The notes under the pieces are model-generated. The model had not been told where the DNA came from and searched no databases. It worked only from the letters and a program-made list of their open reading frames with translations. From the NCBI GenBank assembly GCA_030039005.1, contig JASHQT010000457.1, positions 1 to 23,854 of the forward strand: a stretch of 23,854 bases of DNA, given 5' to 3'. How positions within the stretch are numbered: the first letter of the stretch is position 1; each line of letters opens with the position of its first letter. The position numbers and the translations under genes are program-made. This document shows positions 13,189 to 22,082 of the stretch, piece after piece. This DNA is from Bryobacteraceae bacterium. Lineage in GTDB: Bacteria; Acidobacteriota; Terriglobia; Bryobacterales; Bryobacteraceae.

Positions 13189-15102
13189 CTACAGCTTGGA
13201 GGCTACCTTGGTTTCGCGCGTCTTCAAGAAACCCACGAATTCGGCGACATTGCGCGTCAGGCCGGGGAAGGTGGCGAGGGTGCGCTCGTCCGGGTCGACG
13301 ATGGCGTAATAAGGAATGGCCACGGTGCCGAAGCGCTTTTCTTCGAGCTGCTGGTTCTGTTCGGATTCAGCGTCGGTGCCGTCGGTATACAGATCCACCA
13401 GCACGAAATCCTTTAACAAAGGCGTGATCTCGGGCCGCGGGAACATGTTGGCCTTCATCCAGTGGCAGTTGGTGCAAGCGTAGCCGGTGAAGTTGATGAA
13501 GACCAGCTTGTTTTCGGCGCGCGCCTGGGCGAGCGCTTCCTTGTATTGATTCTTCATCCACACCGGCGCTGGTGCGCCGCTGGCGCCCGAGAGCAGCGCC
13601 GTGTTCTTGGCTTGAACGGGGATGAACGCCTCCACGTTGCCGAGTGAAGCGCCGAACAACCCCGGGAGCAGGCTGATGGAAAAGGTCAGGAACAGCGCGG
13701 CGATCAGGACGCGGCCGACACCTAAGGGGTCGTCGGACTGGATGCCTTCCAACCGCAGGAATCCGAGCAGGTAGAGGCCGGGCAGCGCGAACAGGACGAT
13801 CCACAGCGCGAGGAACATCTCCCGGGAGATGAAATCGGTCTGCAGAATCTGATCGGCCGAGCTTAAGTATTTCACCGAGATCGCGAGCACCACGAATCCG
13901 AGCACCACCTTCACGCGCATCAGCCAGCCGCCGCTCTTGGGCATCCTTTGCAGGAACGAAGGGAACAGCGCGAGCAGGAAGAAGGGCGCTGCCAGTCCGG
14001 TCGCGAACGATGCCATGCCCAAGATGGGCTGCAATCCGCTGGTCTGCACGGAGGCGACCAGCAGCGGCCCAACAATCGGCCCGATGCAGGCAAACGAGGT
14101 CAGCGTGAACGTCAGGCCCATGAGCAGGGTGCCCAAATAGCCGCCGCCTTCGGAGGCTTGATTCAATTTTGTCAGCAATCCCGAAGGCAATGCCAGTTCA
14201 TACGCGCCCAACAAGCTAAGCCCGAAGACAATGAAGACCGCCGCGATGAATCCATTGACCCAGGGACTGTTGCCTAGTTGCACTACTCCGAATGGTCCGG
14301 CGATGGCCTTCACCAACGCGCCCAGGCCAGTGAACAAAACCACGATGCCCAAGCAGAAGAGGACGGCATGGGTCACACCGTCGCGCCGCGAGCCGCTCTG
14401 CCGATTCACGAAATAAGAAACCGTGAAGGGAATCATCGGAAAGACGCAGGGGGTGAAGATGGCGGCGAGGCCCGCGGCGAATGTGGTCAGCAGGAAAAGA
14501 AGGCTCAGGCCCGCGGCAGGCGCCGTGGGCGGGGCTGGAGCGGTTGAGGCTGTGGTCGAAGCGCTAGGTGCGGACGTCTGCGCCTGCACAGCGATTGGCG
14601 AGTAGCCGGCGGGGATGGCGAGCGCCGAGGTCTTCGCGGAGGGGTCAATCGTGATCGAGGCGGATGCGGCCTTTTTCTTGGGCGGCAGGCAGATCCGATC
14701 GTTGCAGGACTGGTAGCGCACGTTGGCCGTGACGTCCGCCGTACCCACGGCCGCGGACTTTGCCAGCTCAATGTCTATCAAGAGCTGATACTGGCCGGAA
14801 AATGTCTCCGTGTCGATGCCGAAGCTAGGGTCGAGCTTGCGCTCGGGTTTAGCCTGATAAATCCGGAAGCTCGCAACCGCGGGGTTATCGGCAATTTTGG
14901 CTGTGGTGGGATTCGGACCGCCGGGAGGCGTGGTCATCGAATACACGTGCCAACCCTGCTCGATGGTCCCGGTCAGTTTCGCCAGAACGTGCGAACCGGG
15001 CGCGGCGGATTTGGAATCCAAGGTCAGCGCCCATTGCACAGGGTCCTCAGCCGCGGCCAGCGGCAGAAGGGAAAGCAGAAAAAGGGCGAGCGGCCGAACC
15101 AT
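13189..15102 (-). CDS. dsbD: DsbD-like thiol:disulfide interchange protein
   Basis: DsbD carries electrons from cytoplasmic thioredoxin across the inner membrane to periplasmic disulfide enzymes. The 637-residue product has a signal peptide (MVRPLALFLLSLLPLAAA), an N-terminal periplasmic domain with Cys133 and Cys138 (SCNDRICLPPKK), a Pro/Ala/Ser/Thr linker (170-197), a polytopic membrane domain (about 200-490) with the paired Cys219 (FTPCVFPMIP) and Cys339 (FACIGPIVGP), and a C-terminal thioredoxin domain with Cys543/Cys546 (YACTNCHWMK). All six redox cysteines are thus present. The frame is open further upstream into plsX, but ATG 15102 opens directly on the signal peptide and lies 1 bp after the plsX stop, implying coupling. 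Confidence 0.93.
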   Translation of the reverse strand: MVRPLALFLLSLLPLAAAEDPVQWALTLDSKSAAPGSHVLAKLTGTIEQGWHVYSMTTPPGGPNPTTAKIADNPAVASFRIYQAKPERKLDPSFGIDTETFSGQYQLLIDIELAKSAAVGTADVTANVRYQSCNDRICLPPKKKAASASITIDPSAKTSALAIPAGYSPIAVQAQTSAPSASTTASTAPAPPTAPAAGLSLLFLLTTFAAGLAAIFTPCVFPMIPFTVSYFVNRQSGSRRDGVTHAVLFCLGIVVLFTGLGALVKAIAGPFGVVQLGNSPWVNGFIAAVFIVFGLSLLGAYELALPSGLLTKLNQASEGGGYLGTLLMGLTFTLTSFACIGPIVGPLLVASVQTSGLQPILGMASFATGLAAPFFLLALFPSFLQRMPKSGGWLMRVKVVLGFVVLAISVKYLSSADQILQTDFISREMFLALWIVLFALPGLYLLGFLRLEGIQSDDPLGVGRVLIAALFLTFSISLLPGLFGASLGNVEAFIPVQAKNTALLSGASGAPAPVWMKNQYKEALAQARAENKLVFINFTGYACTNCHWMKANMFPRPEITPLLKDFVLVDLYTDGTDAESEQNQQLEEKRFGTVAIPYYAIVDPDERTLATFPGLTRNVAEFVGFLKTRETKVASKL

Positions 15103-15103
15103 A

Positions 15104-16132
15104 TTAATCCGCGTTGGCGGCTCTCGAAGAAGGCGAATGGCCGTTGCGGAGCTCCGCCTCAATCTGCTCGTTGATCCTGCCCTCGGCGAACTCGGCGGCC
15201 ACGCGGATGGCGTTCTTGATGGCGTTGGCGTTGGAGCGGCCATGCGTGATGATACACACGCCTTTGACGCCCAGCAGCGGCGCGCCGCCGTACTCGGAAT
15301 AATCCACGCGCTTTTTGAACTCCTTGAACGCGGTGCGCGCCAGCACGTAGCCGATCTTGCGCGTGATGGTGGCTTCCAGCGACTCGCGCAGCATCTTGTA
15401 CACCATCTCCACCAGGCCTTCGCTGACTTTGAGCGCGACGTTACCGATGAAGCCGTCGCAAACGATGACGTCGGTCTCGCCGGTGTAGATGTCGCGGCCT
15501 TCGACGTTGCCGATGAAATAAATGGGCAGCGCCTTGAGCAGAGGTGTGGCGGCGCGGGTCAGCTCGTTGCCTTTATGTTCCTCCTCGCCGATCGACAGCA
15601 GCCCCACGCGCGGCCGCGCGGTGTGGAAAATGACGCGCGAATAGATGTCGCCCATGACGGCGAACTGCGCCAGCATGTTGGGAGTGCAATCGACGTTCGC
15701 GCCCACGTCCACCACCACCACGGGAGTTCCTTTAAGCGTGGGGAAGGCGGAAGCGAGCGCCGGCCGATCCACGCCGGGCAGCATGGTCTGGACGAACTTG
15801 GCGGTAGCCATCACGGCGCCGGTATTGCCGGCGGAAACGAAGCCATCGGCCACGCCGTCGCGCACCAGCCGCGCGGCGATGCGGACGGAGCTGTCGCGCT
15901 TCTGGCGGACGGCTTTGATGCTGTCGTCCATGGTCACCACCTCGCTGGCATGGTGCACATGGAGCGGCAGCTCGTCCGCGTCCTCAGTTTTCCTCAGCTC
16001 GGCGCGGACGATGTCTTCTTTGCCCACCAGGATGACGCGGACGCCCAGAGTTCGAGCGGCGCGAACGGCTCCTTCGACTTCCGCTTTGGGGGCGTCGTCG
16101 CCGCCCATTGCGTCCACCGCGATGGTCACCAT
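15104..16132 (-). CDS. plsX: Phosphate acyltransferase PlsX
   Basis: PlsX converts acyl-ACP to acyl-phosphate, the donor for PlsY in the first step of phospholipid synthesis. The 342-residue peripheral membrane protein starts [22 protein letters not shown], and has [56 protein letters not shown] and [19 protein letters not shown], all diagnostic blocks. Length is normal. The gene lies 21 bp after rpmF, in the common bacterial order yceD-rpmF-plsX. The usual following fabH/fabD genes are absent; a DsbD-like gene follows after 1 bp. Confidence 0.97.
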   Translation of the reverse strand: MVTIAVDAMGGDDAPKAEVEGAVRAARTLGVRVILVGKEDIVRAELRKTEDADELPLHVHHASEVVTMDDSIKAVRQKRDSSVRIAARLVRDGVADGFVSAGNTGAVMATAKFVQTMLPGVDRPALASAFPTLKGTPVVVVDVGANVDCTPNMLAQFAVMGDIYSRVIFHTARPRVGLLSIGEEEHKGNELTRAATPLLKALPIYFIGNVEGRDIYTGETDVIVCDGFIGNVALKVSEGLVEMVYKMLRESLEATITRKIGYVLARTAFKEFKKRVDYSEYGGAPLLGVKGVCIITHGRSNANAIKNAIRVAAEFAEGRINEQIEAELRNGHSPSSRAANAD

Positions 16133-16153
16133 GGAATGACGGCGTCCACCGCG

Positions 16154-16336
16154 CTATTCTTCCGCGACTTCGATGACTTCGCGGCCCTTATAGCGTCCGC
16201 AATGCGGGCAGGCGCGGTGGGGGAGCTTGGGTTCGTGGCAATTAGGGCACTCGGCGCGACCGGCGGCGCGCAAATGGTCGTGAGCGCGGCGCGTGGAGGT
16301 GCGCTGCTTGGAGTGTCGTCGCTTGGGATTCGGCAT
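16154..16336 (-). CDS. rpmF: 50S ribosomal protein L32
   Basis: The 60-residue protein starts MPNPKRRHSKQRTSTRRAHD, the standard basic L32 N-terminus. It has the zinc-ribbon form: C30-x2-C33 and C43-x2-C46. The C-terminus GRYKGREVIEV is typical. It is a structural protein of the large ribosomal subunit. AAGAGG lies upstream of ATG 16336 with a rather long spacing. It is placed between the DUF177 gene (90 bp upstream) and plsX (21 bp downstream), as in many bacteria, so ribosome and lipid synthesis are co-expressed. Confidence 0.97.
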   Translation of the reverse strand: MPNPKRRHSKQRTSTRRAHDHLRAAGRAECPNCHEPKLPHRACPHCGRYKGREVIEVAEE

Positions 16337-16426
16337 CTTGTTCTTTTTCCTCTTTTATCACTCGCCCACAACGAAAGCCCGGGCGAGCTTACTTTTCATC
16401 TTCAGGTGCGCCCGCGCCTCTGTGGG

Positions 16427-16978
16427 CTAGTTTGGGCTTTCTTTTAGCGGTACGTTCTTGAGCGCGGACCAGCGGTCGTCCACGAGCTTGGCTTCGCATC
16501 CGCAGTGTACCAAGTTCCGGTTCTGGCCGCATACCGGGCAAATTCCCTGGCAATCGGCGCGGCAGATATGCTGCATGGGCATGCTGAGCAGAATCTGTTC
16601 GCGCATAATGTCCTTCAACTCGATGCCGGCGCCTTCGTAAAAGCCGATTTCCGCTTCGCCTGCATCGATTTCCACTTCGGCGTCTTCAGCCGATTCGGGC
16701 TCGTCCGCCGGGCGGTAAAACAGATCGAAGCTGGAATCGATGGGGAACAGGGCCGGCTCCAAGCAGCGATTACAATCGCAGCGCATGGTGACCGCCAGGT
16801 GCCCCCGCACCCGGATTTCTCCTAAAGTATGTGGGAGAAGCTCGGCGGACCCTGCGGCCTGAAGCGGCGTAGCCTGACTCAACCGGTCGCCATCGTCTTG
16901 AAACTCGATTTCGCCGGGCGGGAAGGCCACCTCGAAGCGAACCTTCTTAAGTTCCAGCTCCTTGACGCTGATAAACAC
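16427..16978 (-). CDS. yceD: YceD/DUF177 family protein
   Basis: The 183-residue protein belongs to the DUF177 (YceD) family. It has an early cysteine cluster C67, C69, C72 (CDCNRCLEP), the acidic middle part, and the conserved C-terminal cluster DCQGICPVCGQNRNLVHCGC (C143, C147, C150, C159, C161), likely to bind zinc. In plants and E. coli the family is linked to 23S rRNA accumulation, so a role in large-subunit assembly is reasonable. The start is GTG 16978, with GAGG seven bases before it. It heads the yceD-rpmF-plsX-dsbD unit, behind an extended -10 sequence. Confidence 0.88.
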   Translation of the reverse strand: MFISVKELELKKVRFEVAFPPGEIEFQDDGDRLSQATPLQAAGSAELLPHTLGEIRVRGHLAVTMRCDCNRCLEPALFPIDSSFDLFYRPADEPESAEDAEVEIDAGEAEIGFYEGAGIELKDIMREQILLSMPMQHICRADCQGICPVCGQNRNLVHCGCEAKLVDDRWSALKNVPLKESPN

Positions 16979-17014
16979 ACTAACACCTCGCCATTTCGGA
17001 GCGTTTAAACGATT

Positions 17015-17023
17015 AGTATAGCA
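17015..17023 (-). promoter_or_regulatory. Extended -10 promoter for the yceD-rpmF-plsX-dsbD operon
   Basis: On the minus strand TGCTATACT gives TG-n-TATACT, an extended -10 box matching five of six core positions. Transcription would start near 17008, about 30 nt before the GTG. There is no good -35; that position falls in the hairpin at 17024-17055. Confidence 0.5.
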
Positions 17024-17055
17024 GGAGTTGAGGCTCGCGAGCGAGCCTCAACTCC
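17024..17055. repeat. Perfect 14-bp inverted repeat between divergent genes
   Basis: Arms 17024-17037 and 17042-17055 (GGAGTTGAGGCTCG and its complement) are perfectly paired around CGAG. It directly abuts the extended -10 of the yceD operon and covers its -35 region, and it lies 48 bp upstream of the metE-like ribosome binding site. It could be an operator or a dispersed palindrome; there is no U-run. Confidence 0.8.
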
Positions 17056-17103
17056 GCGATTTGCGATTGGCGGCTTGGCACGCTGGTGGTTGGTACTGGT
17101 GAG

Positions 17104-17110
17104 AAGGAGG
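17104..17110 (+). promoter_or_regulatory. Ribosome binding site fixing the MetE-like start
   Basis: AAGGAGG lies nine bases before ATG 17120 and selects it over the in-frame ATG at 17075. Confidence 0.65.
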
Positions 17111-17119
17111 GGAGAGCAA

Positions 17120-18301
17120 ATGAAAGGAAGCACAAACCGCATCTTGACTACTCACGCCGGCAGCTTGCCGCGCCCGGCGGATCTGCGGGAGTTGTATCGC
17201 GAGGAAGCCGCGACCGAGAAGCTGGAGCCGCGTCTGGCGAGCGCGGTCGCCGAGGTGGTGCGGCAACAAAAAGACGCCGGCATCGACGTAGTAAACGACG
17301 GCGAATTCGGCAAGCCGATGTCCGAAGAGGTGGATTACGGTGCGTGGGCCTTCTACATGTACCACCGGCTGAGCGGCTTTGAGATGCGCGAGGCGCCGCC
17401 GGATTTCGTGGCGCTGAATTCGTTCCTGGCCAATAGCAAGGATCGCGTGGATTTCGCGGAGTTTTACCAGAGCGGCGAGGCATCGGTCGGCCGTCCGCGG
17501 CTGCGCAGGATTCCGGTGAACGTGGGGCCCATCCGGTACACCGGCCACGAACTGATTGAGCGCGACATCCGGAATTTGAAAGCGGCGCTGGCGGACACCC
17601 CGGCCCAGGACGCGTTCCTGACCGCCGTGGTGACCGGCGTCACCTGGAACAGCGAGTACTACAAGAATCCGGAGGAGCAAGCGATCGCCGTGGCGGAAGC
17701 CATGCGCGAGGAGTACAAGGCCATCACCGATGCGGGACTCACCGTGCAATTGGACGACCCGATCATCGTCAATGTGTACGAATGGCAGTATTCGCTCTCG
17801 GGCGATATGGCCGCGTTCCGCAAATGGGCCGAGGCGCACGTGGAATTGGTAAATCACGCGCTGCAGGGCATTCCGGAGGATCAGGTCCGTTATCACATCT
17901 GTTGGGGGAGCTGGAAGGGGCCGCACAGCTCGGATCTGCCGCTCGGCGACGTGATCGACCTAATGCTGAAGGTGAAGGCCAGCCAATATTCGGTGGAGGC
18001 GGCGAATCCGCAGCACGAGCACGAATGGAAGGTTTGGAAGAACACCAAGCTTCCCGCGGGCAAAGCCGTAATTCCCGGTGTGGTGACGCACAAGACGAAC
18101 ATCATCGAGCATCCCGAAGTGGTCGCGGACCGGATTCTGCGTTACGCCGATGCCGTGGGGCGGGAAAACGTGATCGCGGGTACGGACTGCGGCATGGGCG
18201 GGCGAATTCATCCGCAACTGGCCTGGGCTAAGCTGCGCGCGTTATCGGCCGGCGCCGCCCTTGCGAGCGTGCAGCTTTGGGGCCGCTCGCGCTCGGGTTG
18301 A
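17120..18301 (+). CDS. Stand-alone MetE C-terminal-domain-like methyltransferase
   Basis: The 393-residue cytoplasmic protein resembles the C-terminal catalytic barrel of cobalamin-independent methionine synthase (COG0620). It opens with NRILTTHAGSLPRP, typical of the short stand-alone members. The zinc ligands of MetE can be placed at H259 and C261 (YHICWG), E293 (SVEAAN) and C357 (GTDCGMGG). The N-terminal folate-binding half of true MetE is missing, so the methyl donor is probably not methyltetrahydropteroyl-triglutamate; the family also includes methyl- or alkyl-transfer enzymes acting on other thiols. ATG 17120 is chosen because AAGGAGG stands nine bases upstream; ATG 17075 would add 15 residues unlike the family. 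It converges on the S53 protease gene with a 5-bp gap. Confidence 0.85.
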   Translation: MKGSTNRILTTHAGSLPRPADLRELYREEAATEKLEPRLASAVAEVVRQQKDAGIDVVNDGEFGKPMSEEVDYGAWAFYMYHRLSGFEMREAPPDFVALNSFLANSKDRVDFAEFYQSGEASVGRPRLRRIPVNVGPIRYTGHELIERDIRNLKAALADTPAQDAFLTAVVTGVTWNSEYYKNPEEQAIAVAEAMREEYKAITDAGLTVQLDDPIIVNVYEWQYSLSGDMAAFRKWAEAHVELVNHALQGIPEDQVRYHICWGSWKGPHSSDLPLGDVIDLMLKVKASQYSVEAANPQHEHEWKVWKNTKLPAGKAVIPGVVTHKTNIIEHPEVVADRILRYADAVGRENVIAGTDCGMGGRIHPQLAWAKLRALSAGAALASVQLWGRSRSG

Positions 18302-18306
18302 CGTTG

Positions 18307-20805
18307 CTACTTGACGGCGACGTTTAGTGGCGCGCTGCTTTTGCCGCCGATGGTCAAAATCACGGGCTGATTGCCAGTTCCGACGCTGTTCGGGATCTGA
18401 ACGTTCACCTGGAAGAATCCAGCGAACTCTTGCGGGACGGCTCCGGCGTATTCCGGCGTGACCGTCACGCCTCCAATACTCACCGATACGGAGGCCACGG
18501 GGCGGGGCAGGTAAGCCGCGCTCTCGGTGGCGATCTGGCCATCCACGCCCGGCGGGTTGGTTTGTCCTTCGCCGGTGCCATAGATTTGAATGTACGACCC
18601 GCGGGCAGCCGGATTTCCCGGACCGTTGACGGAATTGTCCTGGTTGAGAATAGCGCCCTGTCCGTTGCCCAGCGAGAAGATGGCGGGGGCAGTGGCTACC
18701 ACCTGGACGGTAAAGTTACTGCTCTGCTGGCTGAGGCCGTCGAGCACTTGTACGTTGACGGTATCACCCAAACTACTGGCCAGCTCGTATGGGGCGACGG
18801 CGTTGATCTGGCCTGGGCCCACGTAGAGCAAGGGTGCATAAGTACCGTTGACGCTGACCGCGATGCCGTCCAAATAAGTGGAGACATCGCCCTTGGAGTC
18901 GAGCACGAGTGTCCCGGGGTTAACCGGTCCGAGCGCAGAGCCGAAGATGGTGAAGATTTCGCCGGGCGAAAGGCCGGTGTTGGTGAGACTGGCGCCATTC
19001 ACCACCGATCCGACTACCGGCCGTCCGGCGGCGACGCTCCAGTTGTTGAGCATCGCGTAGACGTCCATGGAGCCCCATCCGCTCGCCGGGTCCCAACCGG
19101 GACCGGCCTGATAACCGAGGAATCCGCCAGAGCAATCCGGGCTGCCGGCGGCGCAGGGAACGATGTTACCACCAGTCGTAATATCGTGGAACACCGTGGG
19201 TGTGGCTTGCGCCATGTAGTACAGGTTCGGATTGATGTTTCCCAAGCCATTGCCGCCGATGAATTGGTTCAGCAGGGTCAGGATACCGGCGAATACCGGA
19301 GTGGAGGCCGAGGTGCCGCCGACATGGTCGACCTGGCCGATCTCGACGGTTACATAGGAATCATCATAGACGGCGGCATCCAGCGCCACGTCGGGCACTC
19401 CCCGCATGCGCCCCGAGGTGCCCGGACCAGCCTGCCAGGAAGGCCGTTGGAAGTAGATGCTGAAGCCGCCTCCGCCGGCCGACAGGTTGGTGTTGCCGGG
19501 CTCCGTGTACTCGTTCCAGACGGTTTCGGGAATGTAGGATTGCGCCGAGACGTTGGTGGTGCTGTTGGTGTTGCTCCAGTAGTTGCCGTTGTTGACGGCG
19601 AACTCGGTGCCACCCACGCCGGTGATCTCCGGGACCGCGGCCTCGATGCTGACGGCCAGGCCGTGTTCGGCCGGCTGCGTGGTGTCGCACATAGCGGCGC
19701 CGTCGTCGCCCGCCGCGACCACCCAGGTGATGCCTTCGGCGTTGGCCTGCTGGGCCAGGGTTTGTAATTCGCCAAAGGAGCTCTGGCTTTGCTCGGGCTC
19801 GCAACCGGCGTAACTATAGCTGATGACCGGCGCCAGGGCCTGGTCAATCGCGTACATCACCGACGTGATCACATCGGTGGAAGTCACGAACAGGATATTG
19901 GCGTCGGGTGCTATTCCGCCCGAGTATTCCAGATCGAGGTCCGATTCTCCTTCGTCCCCCATGACGTATCCGGGATCAGCCGAGCCGGGAACCAGGATGA
20001 TCTTTGGCAAGTAATGCGGCACGCCGAAATAAGAATGAAACTCCTCGATATCGGAAGTGGAGATATCGCTTTGCCCGATGACGGCCAAGGGCCAACCGGC
20101 GCCCGTGGTGTCGTACTGCTGATAGACGGGCAGGATATCGTAGATGACGGCGAGATCCCCGGGCGTAATGTAGTAAGTCCCGATGGTGGCGGTATAGTCC
20201 GGCTGGGCTGACTTTTGGCGGGACTGTGCTTTGGGCTTGAAATCGTCCAGTCCCAGGAAGCCCATCACCAGCGGCTGGATGGCCTCCGGCACCGAGGGTT
20301 CGGTGGAGTTGGCGAAGTGCAATTCCCCGCGCACCTGGTAATGGTGAATCTCCGTTTTCAAGGCATTTTGGATCTGTTGCACCGTGGCGTTGAAGGCGAT
20401 ATAGCGCCGGCCCCGCGCCACAGTGATAATGTCGAACCCTTGCGCGCGCATCCAGCCGAGCACTTTGTTGATATCCGCCTGGCTTACGCCGAACCGGTCG
20501 GCATATTGCTCGGGCGTCAGCCACTTGCGGAAATTAGGGGAACGCGGGTTCTGCTGGTCGCCGAGCAACTGTTGGAGCGCCGCTTGCTGCGCCGCCGACG
20601 GCTGGAACATTAAACGGACATAGTTTAGCTTCGTCGCGGGATCCACCGGCCCCTGATCCCATTCGGGCCTGGCCAGCGGCTTTACATTGCCGGAAATCTG
20701 CGCGAGGCGCGTGGCGTCAATGTTTCCGGCGATGCGATCCGCCTGCGCCAAGAGCGCAACGGGCATACCGATGGAGATAGCTAGCGCAAGGAGGCTGCTT
20801 TTCAT
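18307..20805 (-). CDS. Secreted S53 (pro-kumamolisin) serine protease with TIGR03437 C-terminus
   Basis: The 832-residue preproprotein has a signal peptide (cleavage near ALLAQ-AD, residue 21), a pro-kumamolisin activation domain (about 30-190; NFRKWLTPEQYADRFGVS is typical), and a sedolisin catalytic domain (about 205-590). The S53 residues are E287 and D291 (ESDLD), oxyanion D367 (AAGDDG) and nucleophile S499 (GGTSAST). The C-terminal calcium site is suggested by D541-I542 and the GWGSMD block (577-580). Residues 600-832 match the Solibacter C-terminal domain TIGR03437 (GASLTNTGLSPGEIFTIFG, YVGPGQINAVAPYE, FFQVNVQIP). It likely degrades protein outside the cell at acid pH. No Shine-Dalgarno sequence precedes the ATG; TATAAG at 20817-20812 could serve as -10 of a nearly leaderless transcript. 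Confidence 0.93.
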   Translation of the reverse strand: MKSSLLALAISIGMPVALLAQADRIAGNIDATRLAQISGNVKPLARPEWDQGPVDPATKLNYVRLMFQPSAAQQAALQQLLGDQQNPRSPNFRKWLTPEQYADRFGVSQADINKVLGWMRAQGFDIITVARGRRYIAFNATVQQIQNALKTEIHHYQVRGELHFANSTEPSVPEAIQPLVMGFLGLDDFKPKAQSRQKSAQPDYTATIGTYYITPGDLAVIYDILPVYQQYDTTGAGWPLAVIGQSDISTSDIEEFHSYFGVPHYLPKIILVPGSADPGYVMGDEGESDLDLEYSGGIAPDANILFVTSTDVITSVMYAIDQALAPVISYSYAGCEPEQSQSSFGELQTLAQQANAEGITWVVAAGDDGAAMCDTTQPAEHGLAVSIEAAVPEITGVGGTEFAVNNGNYWSNTNSTTNVSAQSYIPETVWNEYTEPGNTNLSAGGGGFSIYFQRPSWQAGPGTSGRMRGVPDVALDAAVYDDSYVTVEIGQVDHVGGTSASTPVFAGILTLLNQFIGGNGLGNINPNLYYMAQATPTVFHDITTGGNIVPCAAGSPDCSGGFLGYQAGPGWDPASGWGSMDVYAMLNNWSVAAGRPVVGSVVNGASLTNTGLSPGEIFTIFGSALGPVNPGTLVLDSKGDVSTYLDGIAVSVNGTYAPLLYVGPGQINAVAPYELASSLGDTVNVQVLDGLSQQSSNFTVQVVATAPAIFSLGNGQGAILNQDNSVNGPGNPAARGSYIQIYGTGEGQTNPPGVDGQIATESAAYLPRPVASVSVSIGGVTVTPEYAGAVPQEFAGFFQVNVQIPNSVGTGNQPVILTIGGKSSAPLNVAVK

Positions 20806-20906
20806 ATAGGGCTTATACTACCATCGGCCCGAGTTGGCCGCTAGAGAGGGTTTATTGCCGTAATCAGTGGGGAACGGACGCCTTATTCCCGAGGCCGCGA
20901 AGACAC
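20806..20906. other. Gap between the glycosyltransferase and the S53 protease gene
   Basis: This 101-bp stretch has no gene and no clear hairpin. On the minus strand TATAAG at 20817-20812 is the only promoter-like word near the protease start. Confidence 0.3.
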
Positions 20907-22082
20907 TTAGGACCGCGTAACTGGCGGCGTTTCGATCGGCGCGTGGAGCGTTGCGTCGAGCAAACCAGCGAGGATGTCGGGAATTTCGAATACGGCCCGG
21001 TTGGTAATGGCTCGGGCGTTGGCGCGAAAACGGGGAAGGCTTTCTCCAGCGAGCAGTTCGCGCAGTCCGGCTGCCGTCGCGCGAAACGATGGCAACACCA
21101 CGCCCACTTGTTGGGCGCGAATCCATTCGGTGTTGAAGCGCTCCTGGGGAAGCGTCCAGGCGTTGCGCTCTACCAGCACCGGGAGATGCATGGCAATCGC
21201 TTCGCTGATGCTGCCCGGTCCCGCCTTGCCGATGAAGAAATCCGACAGATGCATGTAGTAGGGGATTTCGCTGGTGAATCCTTCGACGAATTTGGGGAAA
21301 TTCGTACGCATGGCCCGCAGGCGATCGGCGAGCTTCCGGTTGCGACCGCAAATGAAGATCAACTGGAGACGGAACTCGCGCGCGGCGCTGACGCGGCGGG
21401 CGATTTCGGGCATCACGCTGGAGCCCTGGCCGCCGAACAGCACCAGGCCCGTGGGGAGATCCGGGTCCAGCCCCAGCTTGCGGCGCTCGGCCGCGCGATC
21501 CACGGCGATGGGCTGATAAAAGCTGGGCCGCAAAATCATTCCCGATGTCTTAAAAATATGTTCGTCCGGATGCCCCAGGTCGCGCGCCTGCTCCACGGCT
21601 TTCTCGGTGCCGCAAATCAAATACTGATTTTGGCGTTCGATCCAGAAGTGCGGGGGATAATCGGCCAGGTCGGTGAGGATCGTGACCAGGGGCGTGGAGG
21701 GAAGGCTCCCGGTCATGCTGTCGTGAAGGGCCCGATTGAAATTGGGGATCAGCGAGACGACCAGATCGGGTTTGTCCTGTTTCCAGAACTCTTTCAGCAG
21801 GCGCACCTGGCCGCGGTGGTACAGGCGAATGAGCCCGTGCATCAGCACGGTCATCTGCGCGGAGCCGAGCGTCCAGCCTTTTTGCAGCATAACGTTGTAG
21901 ACGTCCTGCATGCGGATGCCCGTATATTTGCGGAAAATGTCGAGGGGATCGAGGATTTCCTGGAGATTGACCAGGCGGATTTCCCAGGGCCTGGCCTGCT
22001 GCTCGATCACTGCCTTGAGTGCGTTGGCGGCGGAGCGATGGCCTCCGCCGGCATCGAAGAAAACGAAATCGAGGCGCTTCAC
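20907..22082 (-). CDS. MGDG-synthase-like glycosyltransferase (GT28 type)
   Basis: The 391-residue protein matches the monogalactosyldiacylglycerol synthase/processive diacylglycerol glucosyltransferase group. The N-terminal FFDAGGGHRSAANALKAVI (residues 8-26) is the diagnostic GGGH acceptor-side block. The nucleotide-sugar side shows VLFGGQGSS, LIFICGRNRKLADRL, SEIPYYMHLSDFFIGKAGPGSISEAIA and LPVLVERNAWTLPQE. It is predicted to transfer a sugar from a UDP-sugar to a lipid on the inner face of the membrane. The start is GTG 22082 without a clear ribosome binding site. It is divergent from a PAP2 phosphatase gene, a possible source of diacylglycerol, which suits a glycolipid role. The sugar and acceptor cannot be told from sequence. 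Confidence 0.88.
   Translation of the reverse strand: MKRLDFVFFDAGGGHRSAANALKAVIEQQARPWEIRLVNLQEILDPLDIFRKYTGIRMQDVYNVMLQKGWTLGSAQMTVLMHGLIRLYHRGQVRLLKEFWKQDKPDLVVSLIPNFNRALHDSMTGSLPSTPLVTILTDLADYPPHFWIERQNQYLICGTEKAVEQARDLGHPDEHIFKTSGMILRPSFYQPIAVDRAAERRKLGLDPDLPTGLVLFGGQGSSVMPEIARRVSAAREFRLQLIFICGRNRKLADRLRAMRTNFPKFVEGFTSEIPYYMHLSDFFIGKAGPGSISEAIAMHLPVLVERNAWTLPQERFNTEWIRAQQVGVVLPSFRATAAGLRELLAGESLPRFRANARAITNRAVFEIPDILAGLLDATLHAPIETPPVTRS

Noticed and set aside
14897..16447. A 516-codon plus-strand open frame opposite dsbD, plsX, rpmF and the yceD end
   Set aside because: It runs antisense through four recognised genes and has no ribosome binding site or domain; it is a GC-bias shadow.
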